10,928 nucleotides of DNA from Nocardioides sp. (GTDB lineage: Bacteria; Actinomycetota; Actinomycetes; Propionibacteriales; Nocardioidaceae): contig JAKDNC010000064.1 in assembly GCA_030452025.1 (NCBI GenBank), positions 1 through 10,928 of the forward strand. The letters are read 5' to 3'. Shown in pieces: positions 1-7,599 of the stretch. The position numbers and the translations under genes are program-made. Position 1 is the first letter of the stretch; each line of letters begins with the position of its first letter. The notes beneath the pieces were generated by a model, which was not told the DNA's origin, searched no databases, and was given only the letters and a program-made list of their open reading frames with translations.

Positions 1-1
1 G

Positions 2-850
2 TTCAACGAGCGCTCCGGCACCCGGTTCGGTGCCGGTCCGCCGCCCTTCGCCTACAACTCGAGCACCGACCAGGAGTACCGGAACTGGATCAACCCCTAC
101 GGGCTGCTCACCCCGGCCCAGCAAGAGGCGTTCCTGGCACGGCGCTACATGCACGAGTTCGGGGCGACCAGCGAGGACTTCGGCCGGATCTCGGTGCTCT
201 GCCGCAAGCATGCCGCCACCAACCCCAAGGCATGGTTCCACGGCAAGCCGATCACCTTGGAGGACCACCAGAACTCCCGGCTGATCGCCGACCCGCTCCG
301 GCTGCTGGACTGCTGCCAGGAGAGCGACGGTGGACAGGCCCTGGTCATCGTCAGCGCCGAGCGTGCCCGGGACCTTCCGAATCCGCCCGCGGTGATCACC
401 GGTGCCGCACAGGGGGTGGGACCGCAGCAGATCTCGATGAGCTCCTACTACCGCGACGACATCGACGTGATGCCTGAGGTGAGGCTGGTCGCGGACCAGC
501 TCTGGAGCCAGTCGGGCCTCGGTCCGGGCGAGATCGACGCGGCGATCCTCTACGACGCCTTCACCCCGATGGTGCTGCTCCAGCTCGAGGAGTACGGATT
601 CTGTGGTCGCGGTGAGGCGCCCGGCTACATCCGGGACGGCAACCTCGAGCTCGACGGTCGGCTGCCGATCAACACCAACGGCGGCCAGCTCGGCGAGGGC
701 TACATCCACGGCGTCAACGGGATCGCCGAGGCGGTGCGGATGATCCGCGGCACCTCGGTCAACCAGCCGTCCAAGTCGCTCGAGAACGTCTTGGCCACCG
801 GCGGCTCACCCGTCCCGCACAGCGCCATCGTGCTCTCCGCCGACAACTGA
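2..850 (+). CDS. SCP-x/Ltp-type thiolase-like aldolase, 3' part (left edge truncates it)
   Basis: The open frame runs from the window edge to TGA at 848-850 and gives 282 residues. Ltp proteins are usually about 390 residues, so roughly 110 N-terminal residues lie outside the window. Family marks seen: ILYDAFTPMVLLQLEEYGFC (visible residues 182-201) at the place of the thiolase NEAFA motif, and NTNGGQLGEGYIHGVNG (224-240) at the place of the GHPxGxSG motif. The C-terminal CxGGG loop is replaced by ATGGSPVPHS (265-274), so the usual thiolase C-terminal cysteine is absent. Known family members (Ltp2 type) pair with a DUF35 protein and release a short ketone or acyl-CoA from a tertiary beta-hydroxyacyl-CoA by retro-aldol cleavage, using tyrosines. 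Tyr184 and Tyr234 of the visible part are candidates. The DUF35 partner, if present, must lie upstream. An SCP-x thiolase of unknown specificity is the alternative. An internal ATG at 149 is not the real start, because family sequence continues upstream of it. Confidence 0.88.
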   Translation, partial: FNERSGTRFGAGPPPFAYNSSTDQEYRNWINPYGLLTPAQQEAFLARRYMHEFGATSEDFGRISVLCRKHAATNPKAWFHGKPITLEDHQNSRLIADPLRLLDCCQESDGGQALVIVSAERARDLPNPPAVITGAAQGVGPQQISMSSYYRDDIDVMPEVRLVADQLWSQSGLGPGEIDAAILYDAFTPMVLLQLEEYGFCGRGEAPGYIRDGNLELDGRLPINTNGGQLGEGYIHGVNGIAEAVRMIRGTSVNQPSKSLENVLATGGSPVPHSAIVLSADN

Positions 851-867
851 ACCCACTGCCCAACCTT

Positions 868-895
868 GCCCGCTGCTGCAGGACAGCGGCCGGGC
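868..895 (+). other. Imperfect hairpin in the 65-base gap before the E1-like gene
   Basis: GCCCGCTG (868-875) can pair with CAGC (884-887) and GGGC (892-895), leaving an 8-base loop and a 4-base bulge (GGCC, 888-891). No T-run follows, so this is not a standard intrinsic terminator. It could be a weak attenuator or an mRNA-processing stem, or chance pairing in GC-rich DNA. It sits in the largest intergenic gap of the window (851-915), where no convincing -35/-10 promoter was seen. Confidence 0.25.
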
Positions 896-915
896 ACTCC
901 AGAAAGGCACCACCC

Positions 916-2121
916 ATGACTGAACGCATCACCTACGCCCGTGCCACGCATGGGGAGGATGAGATCCAGGCGGTCCTCGATGTGCTGCGCAGCGGCCACC
1001 AAGGCCTGCGGATCGGGAAGAACGTCTTCGAGATGGAGCGCCGGGTTGCTGCATTGAGCGGCAAGGCGCACGGAGTGATGTGCAATTCGGGCTCGTCGGG
1101 GTTGTACCTGGCCGTGGAGCTGCTCGACCTGCCGCGAGGCAGTGAGGTGATCACGTCCCCGTTGACGTTCTCGACCGACGTGGCACCGATCGTGCGGGCC
1201 GGGCTGGTGCCCGTCTTCGTCGACGTACGTCCGGACACGTTCAACACCGACGAGTCGAAGATCGAAGAGCTGGTCACGGAGAAGACACGGGCGATCCTGC
1301 TGCCGAACCTGGCCGGCAACGCGCCGGACTGGGACGCTGTGCGCGCGGTGGCGGACCGGCACGGGTTGAAGGTCATCGAGGACACCTGTGACGCCCTGGG
1401 CCCCACCTTGCGGGGCACACCGACCGGCGCGCGGGCCGACATCAGCGTGACCAGCTTCTCGATGGCCCACATCATCACCTGTGCCGGAACCGGCGGGATG
1501 GTGCTGGTCGACGACGAGGAGAGCCGGGACCGGGCCCTGCTGCTGCGCCGTTGGGGACGGCGATCGGAGCCGAACCTGTTCGGCAACGGCCAAGGGCGCG
1601 TGTTCCGGGAGAGCCTGGACGGGGTGGACTACGACAACGACTTCATCTTCGACGTGATGCCGTGGAACTTCGAGCCCTCCGAGCTGGGTGCGGCCTACGG
1701 GACGGTGCAGCTGGACAAGCTGGAGGCGAACTACAAGCGCCGTCAGGAGACGTTCGCGGCGTACACCGCAGCCTACGGTGCGCACCCGGAGTTCTTCACG
1801 GTGCCGCGCGAGACCGAGGGGTTGAACACGGCCTGGCTGTGCTATCCGGTGATGATCAACGCCGATGCTCCCTTCACCCGCAGCGACCTGCAGGAGTTCA
1901 TCGAGGCCCAAGGGATCGACACCCGGACGGTGTGGAGCGGGAACATCACGCGCCACCCGATGATGGCCGGTGTGGAGCACCGGGTTCCCGAGGGCGGACT
2001 GCCGAACGCGGACGCCGTCTTCGAGCGGGGGATGACGTTGGGGATGAGCCATGGGCTCACCGACGCGGAGGTGGAGCGGATCGCCACCGCGATCCACGAG
2101 TTCGCCGCGAAGTGGAAGTGA
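916..2121 (+). CDS. DegT/DnrJ/EryC1-fold, E1/RfbH/ColD-like PMP-type dehydratase with His in place of the PLP lysine
   Basis: This encodes 401 residues; GAAAGG at 902-907 lies 8 bases before the ATG. Fold type I marks seen: NSGSSG (57-62, phosphate loop), GLVPVFVDV (96-104), IEDTCDALG (154-162, Asp156 expected to hold the pyridine nitrogen) and SFSMAHIIT (180-188). In ordinary family aminotransferases the last motif carries the Schiff-base lysine; here the position is His185, as in E1 (RfbH/AscC) and ColD 3-dehydratases. The C-terminal stretch TRTVWSGNITRHP (336-348) and the later GLTD also read like RfbH. E1's four [2Fe-2S] cysteines, which follow a DWGRDCWC-like stretch, are absent: the region here reads RRWGRRSEPNLFG (211-223). 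By family chemistry it would use PMP to eliminate a hydroxyl next to a ketone. The neighbours are CoA-catabolic genes with no sugar genes, so the substrate is unknown. It ends 7 bases before the next ATG. A simple aminotransferase role is unlikely without the lysine. Confidence 0.85.
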   Translation: MTERITYARATHGEDEIQAVLDVLRSGHQGLRIGKNVFEMERRVAALSGKAHGVMCNSGSSGLYLAVELLDLPRGSEVITSPLTFSTDVAPIVRAGLVPVFVDVRPDTFNTDESKIEELVTEKTRAILLPNLAGNAPDWDAVRAVADRHGLKVIEDTCDALGPTLRGTPTGARADISVTSFSMAHIITCAGTGGMVLVDDEESRDRALLLRRWGRRSEPNLFGNGQGRVFRESLDGVDYDNDFIFDVMPWNFEPSELGAAYGTVQLDKLEANYKRRQETFAAYTAAYGAHPEFFTVPRETEGLNTAWLCYPVMINADAPFTRSDLQEFIEAQGIDTRTVWSGNITRHPMMAGVEHRVPEGGLPNADAVFERGMTLGMSHGLTDAEVERIATAIHEFAAKWK

Positions 2122-2128
2122 GCCTCAC

Positions 2129-2992
2129 ATGACTTCTGCGGACCGACGCTTCGCCGGTCGCCGAGCCCTGGTCACCGGCGCGAGCCGCGGCATCGGTGGC
2201 GGCGTGGCCGAGCGCCTGGCCGCGGAGGGCGCGGACGTGGTGCTCGTCGCGCGGACCCTCGACCAGCACGCCACCCTCACCGGGAGCCTGGTGGAGACCG
2301 CAGAGCGGGTACGCCGCCACGGCACCCGCGTGGAGGTCGTCGTCGCGGATCTAACCGACCACGCAGACCGGGAACGACTGGTCCCGGAGGCCGAGGAGCT
2401 GCTCGGCGGGCCGGTCGACATCCTGGTCAACAACGCGGCGGCCGCGATCTACCAGCCGCTCGCCGACTTCCCGCTCCGACGGCGGCTGGTCACCTTCGAG
2501 GCCAACGTGCACGCGCCGCTCGACCTGATGCAGGCCGTGCTGCCGGGCATGCGCGAGGCCGGCCGCGGCTGGATCGTCAACCTCTCCAGCGCCAGCGCCC
2601 GGATCTTCGACGGACCTCCCTTCGACCTGGTCGAGCCGGGAACCGACCTCTCCGTCTACGCGGCATCGAAGGCGGCCCTCAACCGGATCACCAACGGTAT
2701 GGGGGCCGAGATGTACGGCACCGGGGTGCGCGTCAACACGGTGCAGCCACGCGCAGCTGTGCTCAGCGAGGGGGCCGCGATGCTCGTCGGCGAGACCCTC
2801 CGCGAAGACCAGGTGGAGAGACTGGAGGACATGGTCGAGGCGGTCGTCGCCCTGTGCGACGCCCCCGAGGACCTGACCGCAAGGATCTGCGTGAGCCTCG
2901 ACCTGATCGAGGAGCTGGGCCTGCAGGTCCGGGGGCTTGATGCCGAATCCCTCGACGAACAGCCCACAGGAACGGCCAAGGAGAGAGCATGA
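2129..2992 (+). CDS. Short-chain dehydrogenase/reductase (SDR), classical type
   Basis: This encodes 287 residues. The ATG at 2129 is preferred over the upstream in-frame start at 2051, because that one would run deep into the previous gene and precede the domain; GGAAG (2114-2118) is 10 bases upstream. Seen: TGASRGIG (16-23, NAD(P) binding), DILVNNAA (97-104), NLSS (151-154) and the catalytic YAASK (Tyr177, Lys181). Between the Ser and Tyr is an insertion with GPPFDLVEPG (162-171), longer than in minimal SDRs. Arg42 right after the second strand (VLVART) hints at NADP(H) over NAD(H), though weakly. The likely role is oxidation of a hydroxyl or reduction of a ketone on a CoA-linked or free intermediate; the exact substrate is not readable. 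It is clearly related to the SDR at 9814. It overlaps the following thiolase by 4 bases (ATGA), implying translational coupling. Confidence 0.9.
   Translation: MTSADRRFAGRRALVTGASRGIGGGVAERLAAEGADVVLVARTLDQHATLTGSLVETAERVRRHGTRVEVVVADLTDHADRERLVPEAEELLGGPVDILVNNAAAAIYQPLADFPLRRRLVTFEANVHAPLDLMQAVLPGMREAGRGWIVNLSSASARIFDGPPFDLVEPGTDLSVYAASKAALNRITNGMGAEMYGTGVRVNTVQPRAAVLSEGAAMLVGETLREDQVERLEDMVEAVVALCDAPEDLTARICVSLDLIEELGLQVRGLDAESLDEQPTGTAKERA
2978..2985 (+). promoter_or_regulatory. Ribosome binding site of the thiolase gene
   Basis: AAGGAGAG lies inside the end of the SDR gene, with AAGGAG ending 5 bases before the thiolase ATG at 2989. It supports that start and the ATGA stop/start overlap. 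Confidence 0.7.
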
Positions 2993-4137
2993 CTGATCCA
3001 CGACCTGTGCTGGTCGACGCCGCACGCACACCGTTCGGAAAGCGCGATGGCCACATGTCCGGGCTGCACGCGGCCGAGCTGCTCGGCCTCGTGCAGCGCG
3101 GGCTGCTCGACCGGGTGGGCGTCGACCCCGAGCTGGTCGAGCAGGTGATCGGTGGCTGCGTCACCCCCGTCGGGGAGCAGTACGGTCACATCACCCGCAC
3201 CGCCTGGCTGCACGCCGGGCTGCCACCCGAGGCCGGTGCCACCACCATCGACGCCCAGTGCAGCACCGCCCTCCAGGCGACACACCTCTTGGCCGGGCAG
3301 ATCGCGATGGGTGCGCTCGACGTGGGCGTTTCCTGCGGCGTCGAGCTGATGTCCCGGGTGCCGCTGACTCCGAAGGTCGGCAGCGGGCCGGGCACCCCCC
3401 GCCCCGCCGACTGGAGCATCGACACGCCGGACCAGTACACCGCAGCGGACCGGATCGCTGTGCGTCGCGGTCTTGGCCGCAGCGACCTGGATGCTTTCGG
3501 CGTCCGATCCCAACAGCGCGCCCGCGCCGCCTGGGACGCCGGCCGGTTCGACGCCCAGGTGATGCCCGTCGACGTGCCCCAAGCCGACGGCACCGTGCAG
3601 ACGGTCGTCCGCGACCAGGGTCTGCGCGAGACCAGCATGGGGGCGCTGGCCGGCCTGCGCACCACCAAACCCGACGGGCTGCACACCGCCGGGACGTCCT
3701 CCCAGGTCTCCGACGGCGCGAGCGCCGCCGTGCTCACCTCCGAGCGCGGAGCCTGCGACCTCGGGCTGACCCCCCGGGCCCGGTTGGTCTCCCAGTGCGT
3801 CATCGGCGGCGACCTCGAGTTCATGCTCGATGGCCCGGTCCATGCGGCGCAGAAGCTGCTGGACCGGACGGGTATGAAGATCGGCGACATCGATCTCTTC
3901 GAGGTCAACGAGGCATTCGCCGCAGTCCCGCTCTCCTTCGCCCAGGTCCACGGAGTCGACCCGGATCGACTCAACGTCAACGGTGGCGCCATCGCCCTGG
4001 GCCACCCGGCCGGCGCAACGGGCATCCGTCTGCTCGCCGGTGCGCTCGAGGAGCTGGAGCGTCGCGACGCGACGGTCGCGATGATCGCGATCTGTGCCTC
4101 CGCCTCCACCAGCTGCCTCATCCTGGAACGGATCTGA
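2989..4137 (+). CDS. Thiolase (acetyl-CoA acetyltransferase family) with atypical C-terminal catalytic loop
   Basis: This encodes 382 residues, a normal thiolase length. It would cleave a 3-oxoacyl-CoA with CoA to give acetyl- or propionyl-CoA plus a shortened acyl-CoA. Seen: N-terminal DAARTPFGK (10-18); nucleophile Cys91 in DAQCSTALQA; VNEAFA (306-311) with the conserved Asn307; and GGAIALGHPAGATG (332-345) with His339. The last motif is odd. Thiolases normally carry a CxGGGxG loop near the C-terminus, whose cysteine is the acid/base and whose glycines shape the active site. Here Cys369 is followed by ASASTSC and then LILERI, so the glycine run is missing and the loop looks about one residue short. 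The protein may therefore be altered in activity, use Cys369 in a changed loop, or carry a local DNA change. The next gene starts 3 bases after the stop. The match to the thiolase family itself is secure. Confidence 0.92.
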   Translation: MTDPRPVLVDAARTPFGKRDGHMSGLHAAELLGLVQRGLLDRVGVDPELVEQVIGGCVTPVGEQYGHITRTAWLHAGLPPEAGATTIDAQCSTALQATHLLAGQIAMGALDVGVSCGVELMSRVPLTPKVGSGPGTPRPADWSIDTPDQYTAADRIAVRRGLGRSDLDAFGVRSQQRARAAWDAGRFDAQVMPVDVPQADGTVQTVVRDQGLRETSMGALAGLRTTKPDGLHTAGTSSQVSDGASAAVLTSERGACDLGLTPRARLVSQCVIGGDLEFMLDGPVHAAQKLLDRTGMKIGDIDLFEVNEAFAAVPLSFAQVHGVDPDRLNVNGGAIALGHPAGATGIRLLAGALEELERRDATVAMIAICASASTSCLILERI

Positions 4138-4140
4138 GCC

Positions 4141-6372
4141 GTGCCCCTGCCACTCGACGATGACGGGCGAGCCCTGGCCGATGCGGTCGCGGGCCTTGCC
4201 CAGCGGCACGCGCCGGTCGCACGGACCCGGGAGCAGCTCCCCGATCTCGCGGGCGGCGCGCTCCCGGACTGTTGGAGCGCGCTGGTCGACAACGGCCTCC
4301 ATGCGCTCCACCTCAGCGAGGAGCACGGAGGTGACGATGCCGGGCTCGCCGAGCTCGCAGTGGTCGCCGAACAGCTCGGCCGGGCCCTGGTGCCCGGTCC
4401 GTGGTTGCCCACGGTCTCGGCGAGCGCAGTCGTGGCCGCACTAGCGACGGCTGAACCCGTCGCGGGACTTCTTCGCTCGTTCGGTGCGGGAGACACCGGT
4501 GCCCTGGTCACCACGCCGGGTCTGGCCGCCGTACCGGCCGGCGACGGGTGGACGATCAATGGCACCACCGGCCCGGTGCTGGGGATCCCCGGCGCCGACC
4601 ACGTCGTCGTGCGCGCACACCACGACCGGGAACCGCTCTGGTTCGTCCTTCCCGGAGCAGCCCTCGCCGCCCCGGGTGTGGCCGGCGGCACCGCGGTGGT
4701 CGCAGCGACCGACCCGGTCGACCAGACCCGACCGCTGGCCCGACTCGTGCTGGAGCGCTACGTCGTCGAGCCCGAGCAGGTGCTCCCGACGCCGCCGGCA
4801 GAGTACGTAGACCTGGTCACCGCCACCCTGTTCGGGGCGGAGTCCGCAGGAATCGCCTCGTGGGCCCTGGACACGACCGTGGAGCACATCCGGTCCCGGG
4901 TCCAGTTCGACCGTCCGGTCGGCAGCTTCCAGGCGGTCCAGCACCGAGCCGCGATGATGCTGGTGCACACCGAGATCGCCTGCGCCGCTGCCTGGGACGC
5001 CGCGCGGGCCCAGACCCACTCCGCCGAGCAGCAACGACTGGCAGCCGCCCAGTCCGTGCTGACCGCCGTACCCACCGCGCTGGACGTGGTGATCGACTGT
5101 GTCGGTCTGCTCGGGGCCATCGGGTTCACCTGGGAGCACGACGCACACCTGTACTGGCGCCGCGGGATCGCGCTCGCCTCGTTGGTCGGCACCGAGGAGC
5201 AGGCTGCCGCGCGACTCGGCACCGCAGCGCTGACCGGCCGACGGGACTTCGCGTTCGTCGACGCAGACGAGCTCCCCGAGCTCCGCGCCCAGGTCCGCGG
5301 CGTCCTCGACCGGGTCCTCGATCTGCCCGACAGCCAGGATGCTTCCGAAGCCTGGGCGGCGCCGCAGCAGGGCGCCCGCCGACAGGTGCTGGCCGGCGCC
5401 GGACTGGTCTCCCCGCACTACCCTCGCCCCTACGGCCTGGGTGCTGGACCGCGGGAACAGGCAGTGATCGCCGAGGAGTTCGCCACCCGCGACCTGACCC
5501 AGCCGACCACCGTGATCGGACAGTGGGTGCTGCCCACGATCCTGGTGCACGGCACCGAGGAACAGCAGGACCGTTTCGTGCGACCGACGCTGACCGGCGA
5601 GCTCGTCTGGTGCCAGCTCTTCAGTGAGCCGGGCGCCGGCTCCGACCTCGCCGGCCTGGCCACCCGCGCACGCAAGGTCGACGGCGGATGGTCCCTGAAG
5701 GGACAGAAGGTCTGGACCTCGATGGCCCATCAGGCCGACTGGGGCGTGTGCCTGGCCCGAACCGACGCGGAGGTCGCCAAGCACAAGGGACTGTCCTACT
5801 TCCTGGTCGACATGCGCAGCGCCGGGGTCGACGTACGTCCCCTGCGCCAGGCCACCGGACGGTCCGAGTTCAACGAGGTCTTCCTCGACGACGTCTTCGT
5901 GCCCGACGACTGCCTGGTCGCCGGGCCGGGGGAGGGCTGGCGCCTGGCCACCACGACCCTGGCCAACGAACGGCTCAGCATGGGGACGCAGTTGGCGCAC
6001 GGCTCCTCGGACCGGGTGCGGTCGCTGCTGGTCGACGGCACCCACGGTGGCTCCCGCGAGGAAGCGCTCCGGGCCCTGGGCCGCAACACCGGCCGGGAGA
6101 TGGCCCTCTCGGCCCTCAACCTGCGCAGCGTCCTGGGACGCCTGGCCGACCTCGACGTCGGGGCCGAGATCAGCGTCCAGAAGGTGTTCAACGCGATCGC
6201 ACAGCGGGACGGTTCCCGTGCGATCCTCTCGCTCCTGGGACCAGCGGGAGCAACGCTCGAGGGCGGTCACGCCATCGACCACATCGGACTGCCCGCCGTG
6301 CTCTTCGGCGGCGGCACCATCGAAATCCAGCTCAACGTCATCGCCCAGCGTGTGCTGGGCCTGCCGCGCTGA
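4141..6372 (+). CDS. Fused double-domain acyl-CoA dehydrogenase (FadE34-like architecture)
   Basis: This encodes 743 residues, twice the usual ACAD length. The start is GTG, 3 bases after the thiolase stop, with only a weak Shine-Dalgarno (ACGGA, 4128-4132), so coupling to the thiolase is likely. Domain 1 (about 1-370) keeps the C-terminal ACAD motif VQFDRPVGSFQAVQH (254-268) but has a degenerate middle. At the helix position of the catalytic Glu of isovaleryl-CoA-type ACADs, an ungapped comparison gives Thr227. Domain 2 (about 375-743) has the FAD signature LFSEPGAGSDLAG (493-505), the shared motif KVWTSMAHQADW (523-534), LANERLS (607-613) with candidate base Glu610, and a C-terminal GGGTIEIQ with Gly724 where MCAD has its Glu. 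So domain 2 is probably catalytic and domain 1 structural or substrate-lining. Known fused enzymes of this kind (FadE34/ChsE3) desaturate C24 steroid acyl-CoAs. A substrate of similar bulk is inferred, not shown. Confidence 0.9.
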   Translation: MPLPLDDDGRALADAVAGLAQRHAPVARTREQLPDLAGGALPDCWSALVDNGLHALHLSEEHGGDDAGLAELAVVAEQLGRALVPGPWLPTVSASAVVAALATAEPVAGLLRSFGAGDTGALVTTPGLAAVPAGDGWTINGTTGPVLGIPGADHVVVRAHHDREPLWFVLPGAALAAPGVAGGTAVVAATDPVDQTRPLARLVLERYVVEPEQVLPTPPAEYVDLVTATLFGAESAGIASWALDTTVEHIRSRVQFDRPVGSFQAVQHRAAMMLVHTEIACAAAWDAARAQTHSAEQQRLAAAQSVLTAVPTALDVVIDCVGLLGAIGFTWEHDAHLYWRRGIALASLVGTEEQAAARLGTAALTGRRDFAFVDADELPELRAQVRGVLDRVLDLPDSQDASEAWAAPQQGARRQVLAGAGLVSPHYPRPYGLGAGPREQAVIAEEFATRDLTQPTTVIGQWVLPTILVHGTEEQQDRFVRPTLTGELVWCQLFSEPGAGSDLAGLATRARKVDGGWSLKGQKVWTSMAHQADWGVCLARTDAEVAKHKGLSYFLVDMRSAGVDVRPLRQATGRSEFNEVFLDDVFVPDDCLVAGPGEGWRLATTTLANERLSMGTQLAHGSSDRVRSLLVDGTHGGSREEALRALGRNTGREMALSALNLRSVLGRLADLDVGAEISVQKVFNAIAQRDGSRAILSLLGPAGATLEGGHAIDHIGLPAVLFGGGTIEIQLNVIAQRVLGLPR

Positions 6373-6380
6373 GCCGAAAC

Positions 6381-6387
6381 GAGGAGG
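6381..6387 (+). promoter_or_regulatory. Strong ribosome binding site for the alpha-type ACAD
   Basis: GAGGAGG in the 18-base gap after the fused ACAD is the best Shine-Dalgarno in the window. It ends 3 bases before the ATG at 6391; the alternative pairing GAGG at 6381-6384 leaves 6 bases. Confidence 0.65.
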
Positions 6388-6390
6388 ATC

Positions 6391-7596
6391 ATGAACCCCG
6401 AGCTGTCGGAGAAGTCGCAGCATCTGCGCACCGAGCTGCGTGAGTATTTCGCACGCACCATCAACGACGAGGACCGACGCGCCCTGGTCGACCAGACCGA
6501 GGGAGGGCCGGTCTTCGACCGGATCCTGCGCCAGATGGGCACGGACGGCTGGCTGGGTCTGGGCCGACCGGAGGAGTACGGCGGACGCGGTGAGGACCCC
6601 GAGGCGCTCTTCGTCTTCTACGACGAGGTGCTCCGGGCCGGCGCGCCGATCTCACTGGTGACCCTGAACACCGTGGCACCCGCGTTGATGAAGTACGGCA
6701 CGCAGCAGCAGAAGGAGTTCTTCCTGCCGCCGATCCTGACCGGTGAGCTGATCTTCGCGATCGGCTACACCGAGCCGGGCGCCGGAACCGACCTGGCCTC
6801 GCTTCAGACGCGTGCCCGTGTCGAGGGCGACGAGCTCGTGATCAACGGCAACAAGATCTTCACCAGCGCCGGCATCTTTGCCGACTGGGTCTGGCTGGCG
6901 GTCCGCACCGACCCAGACGCACCCCGCCACAAGGGCATCTCGGTGGTGCTGGTGCCCACCGACGCACCAGGCTTCACCGCCACGGAGATCCACACCGTGG
7001 GCGGCATCAGCACCTCGACAACGTTCTACGAGGACGTCCGGGTGCCGCTGACCAACGGCGTGGGTGAGCTCAACCAGGGCTGGTCGTTGATCACCGACCA
7101 GCTCAACCATGAGCGCGTCGCCCTCGCCGCCCGCGGCGGGATCGCGAACAACCTGTACGACGACGTCCTCGCCTGGACCCGACAGGAGCAGGTCGGCGAC
7201 GGCACGCTCTACGACGTGCCCTGGGTGCGTAGCACGCTGGCCGAGGTCTACGCGCTGCTCAGCGCCACCGACCTGATCAACCTGAGGCTGGTCTCCGACG
7301 TCGCAGCCAACACACTGGGCGGGGGTGACTCAGCCGTCGCCAAGGTCTTCGGGACCGAGGCCGTGGTCACCGCCTACGGCCGGCTCCAGGAGGTGCTCGG
7401 AGCGCGCGGCCTGCTGCGTCCGGACAGCCCCGGCGCCGCCCTCCAGGGGCGGGTCGAGACGCTCGCCCGCCGTGCTCAGAACAACACCTTCGGTGGCGGC
7501 ACCAACGAGGTGATGCGCGAGATCATCGCGGGCAAGGCGCTCGGCATGACCCTCGGCGCCCGGCGCCGGCCCGACACCGACAAGACCAGGAGCTGA
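6391..7596 (+). CDS. Acyl-CoA dehydrogenase, catalytic (alpha-type) subunit, ChsE4/FadE26-like
   Basis: This encodes 401 residues. Full ACAD layout: an N-terminal helical domain; IGYTEPGAGTDLASL (124-138) for FAD and substrate; NGNKIFTSAGIFADW (152-166); LNHERVALAARG (238-249) with candidate base Glu241; and FGGGTNEVMREIIAG (367-381), where a Gly replaces the MCAD-type C-terminal Glu. It introduces a 2,3-double bond into an acyl-CoA using FAD, passing electrons to ETF. The next gene starts 3 bases after this stop and encodes a diverged ACAD without the Glu. Together they match the alpha2beta2 ACADs known from cholesterol side-chain breakdown (ChsE4-ChsE5 and relatives); pairing is inferred from adjacency and complementary residues. 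Its layout parallels domain 2 of the upstream fused ACAD. The substrate is not known; it may act on a later, shorter side chain than the fused enzyme. A stand-alone homotetramer is the alternative. Confidence 0.9.
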   Translation: MNPELSEKSQHLRTELREYFARTINDEDRRALVDQTEGGPVFDRILRQMGTDGWLGLGRPEEYGGRGEDPEALFVFYDEVLRAGAPISLVTLNTVAPALMKYGTQQQKEFFLPPILTGELIFAIGYTEPGAGTDLASLQTRARVEGDELVINGNKIFTSAGIFADWVWLAVRTDPDAPRHKGISVVLVPTDAPGFTATEIHTVGGISTSTTFYEDVRVPLTNGVGELNQGWSLITDQLNHERVALAARGGIANNLYDDVLAWTRQEQVGDGTLYDVPWVRSTLAEVYALLSATDLINLRLVSDVAANTLGGGDSAVAKVFGTEAVVTAYGRLQEVLGARGLLRPDSPGAALQGRVETLARRAQNNTFGGGTNEVMREIIAGKALGMTLGARRRPDTDKTRS

Positions 7597-7599
7597 ATC

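Noticed and set aside
868..895. Intrinsic terminator after the Ltp gene
   Set aside because: The stem has a 4-base bulge and no T-run follows, so termination cannot be supported.
700..2097. Long open frame on the - strand (465 codons) opposite the E1-like gene
   Set aside because: It is a shadow in GC-rich DNA: rich in Arg, His, Gly and Pro, with no recognisable domain, lying over the well-supported + strand gene.
2051..2128. N-terminal extension of the first SDR starting inside the E1-like gene
   Set aside because: The 26 extra residues are Ser/Pro/Arg-rich shadow sequence; the ATG at 2129 gives a normal SDR start with a ribosome binding site.
2656..4326. Long - strand open frame opposite the SDR and thiolase
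   Set aside because: It spans the junctions of three + strand genes and has no recognisable protein features. It is an antisense shadow.
4441..6423. Very long open frame on the - strand (660 codons) opposite the fused ACAD
   Set aside because: Low-complexity composition, no family motif, and the + strand carries clear ACAD motifs throughout. Codon bias of the + gene explains the absence of stops.
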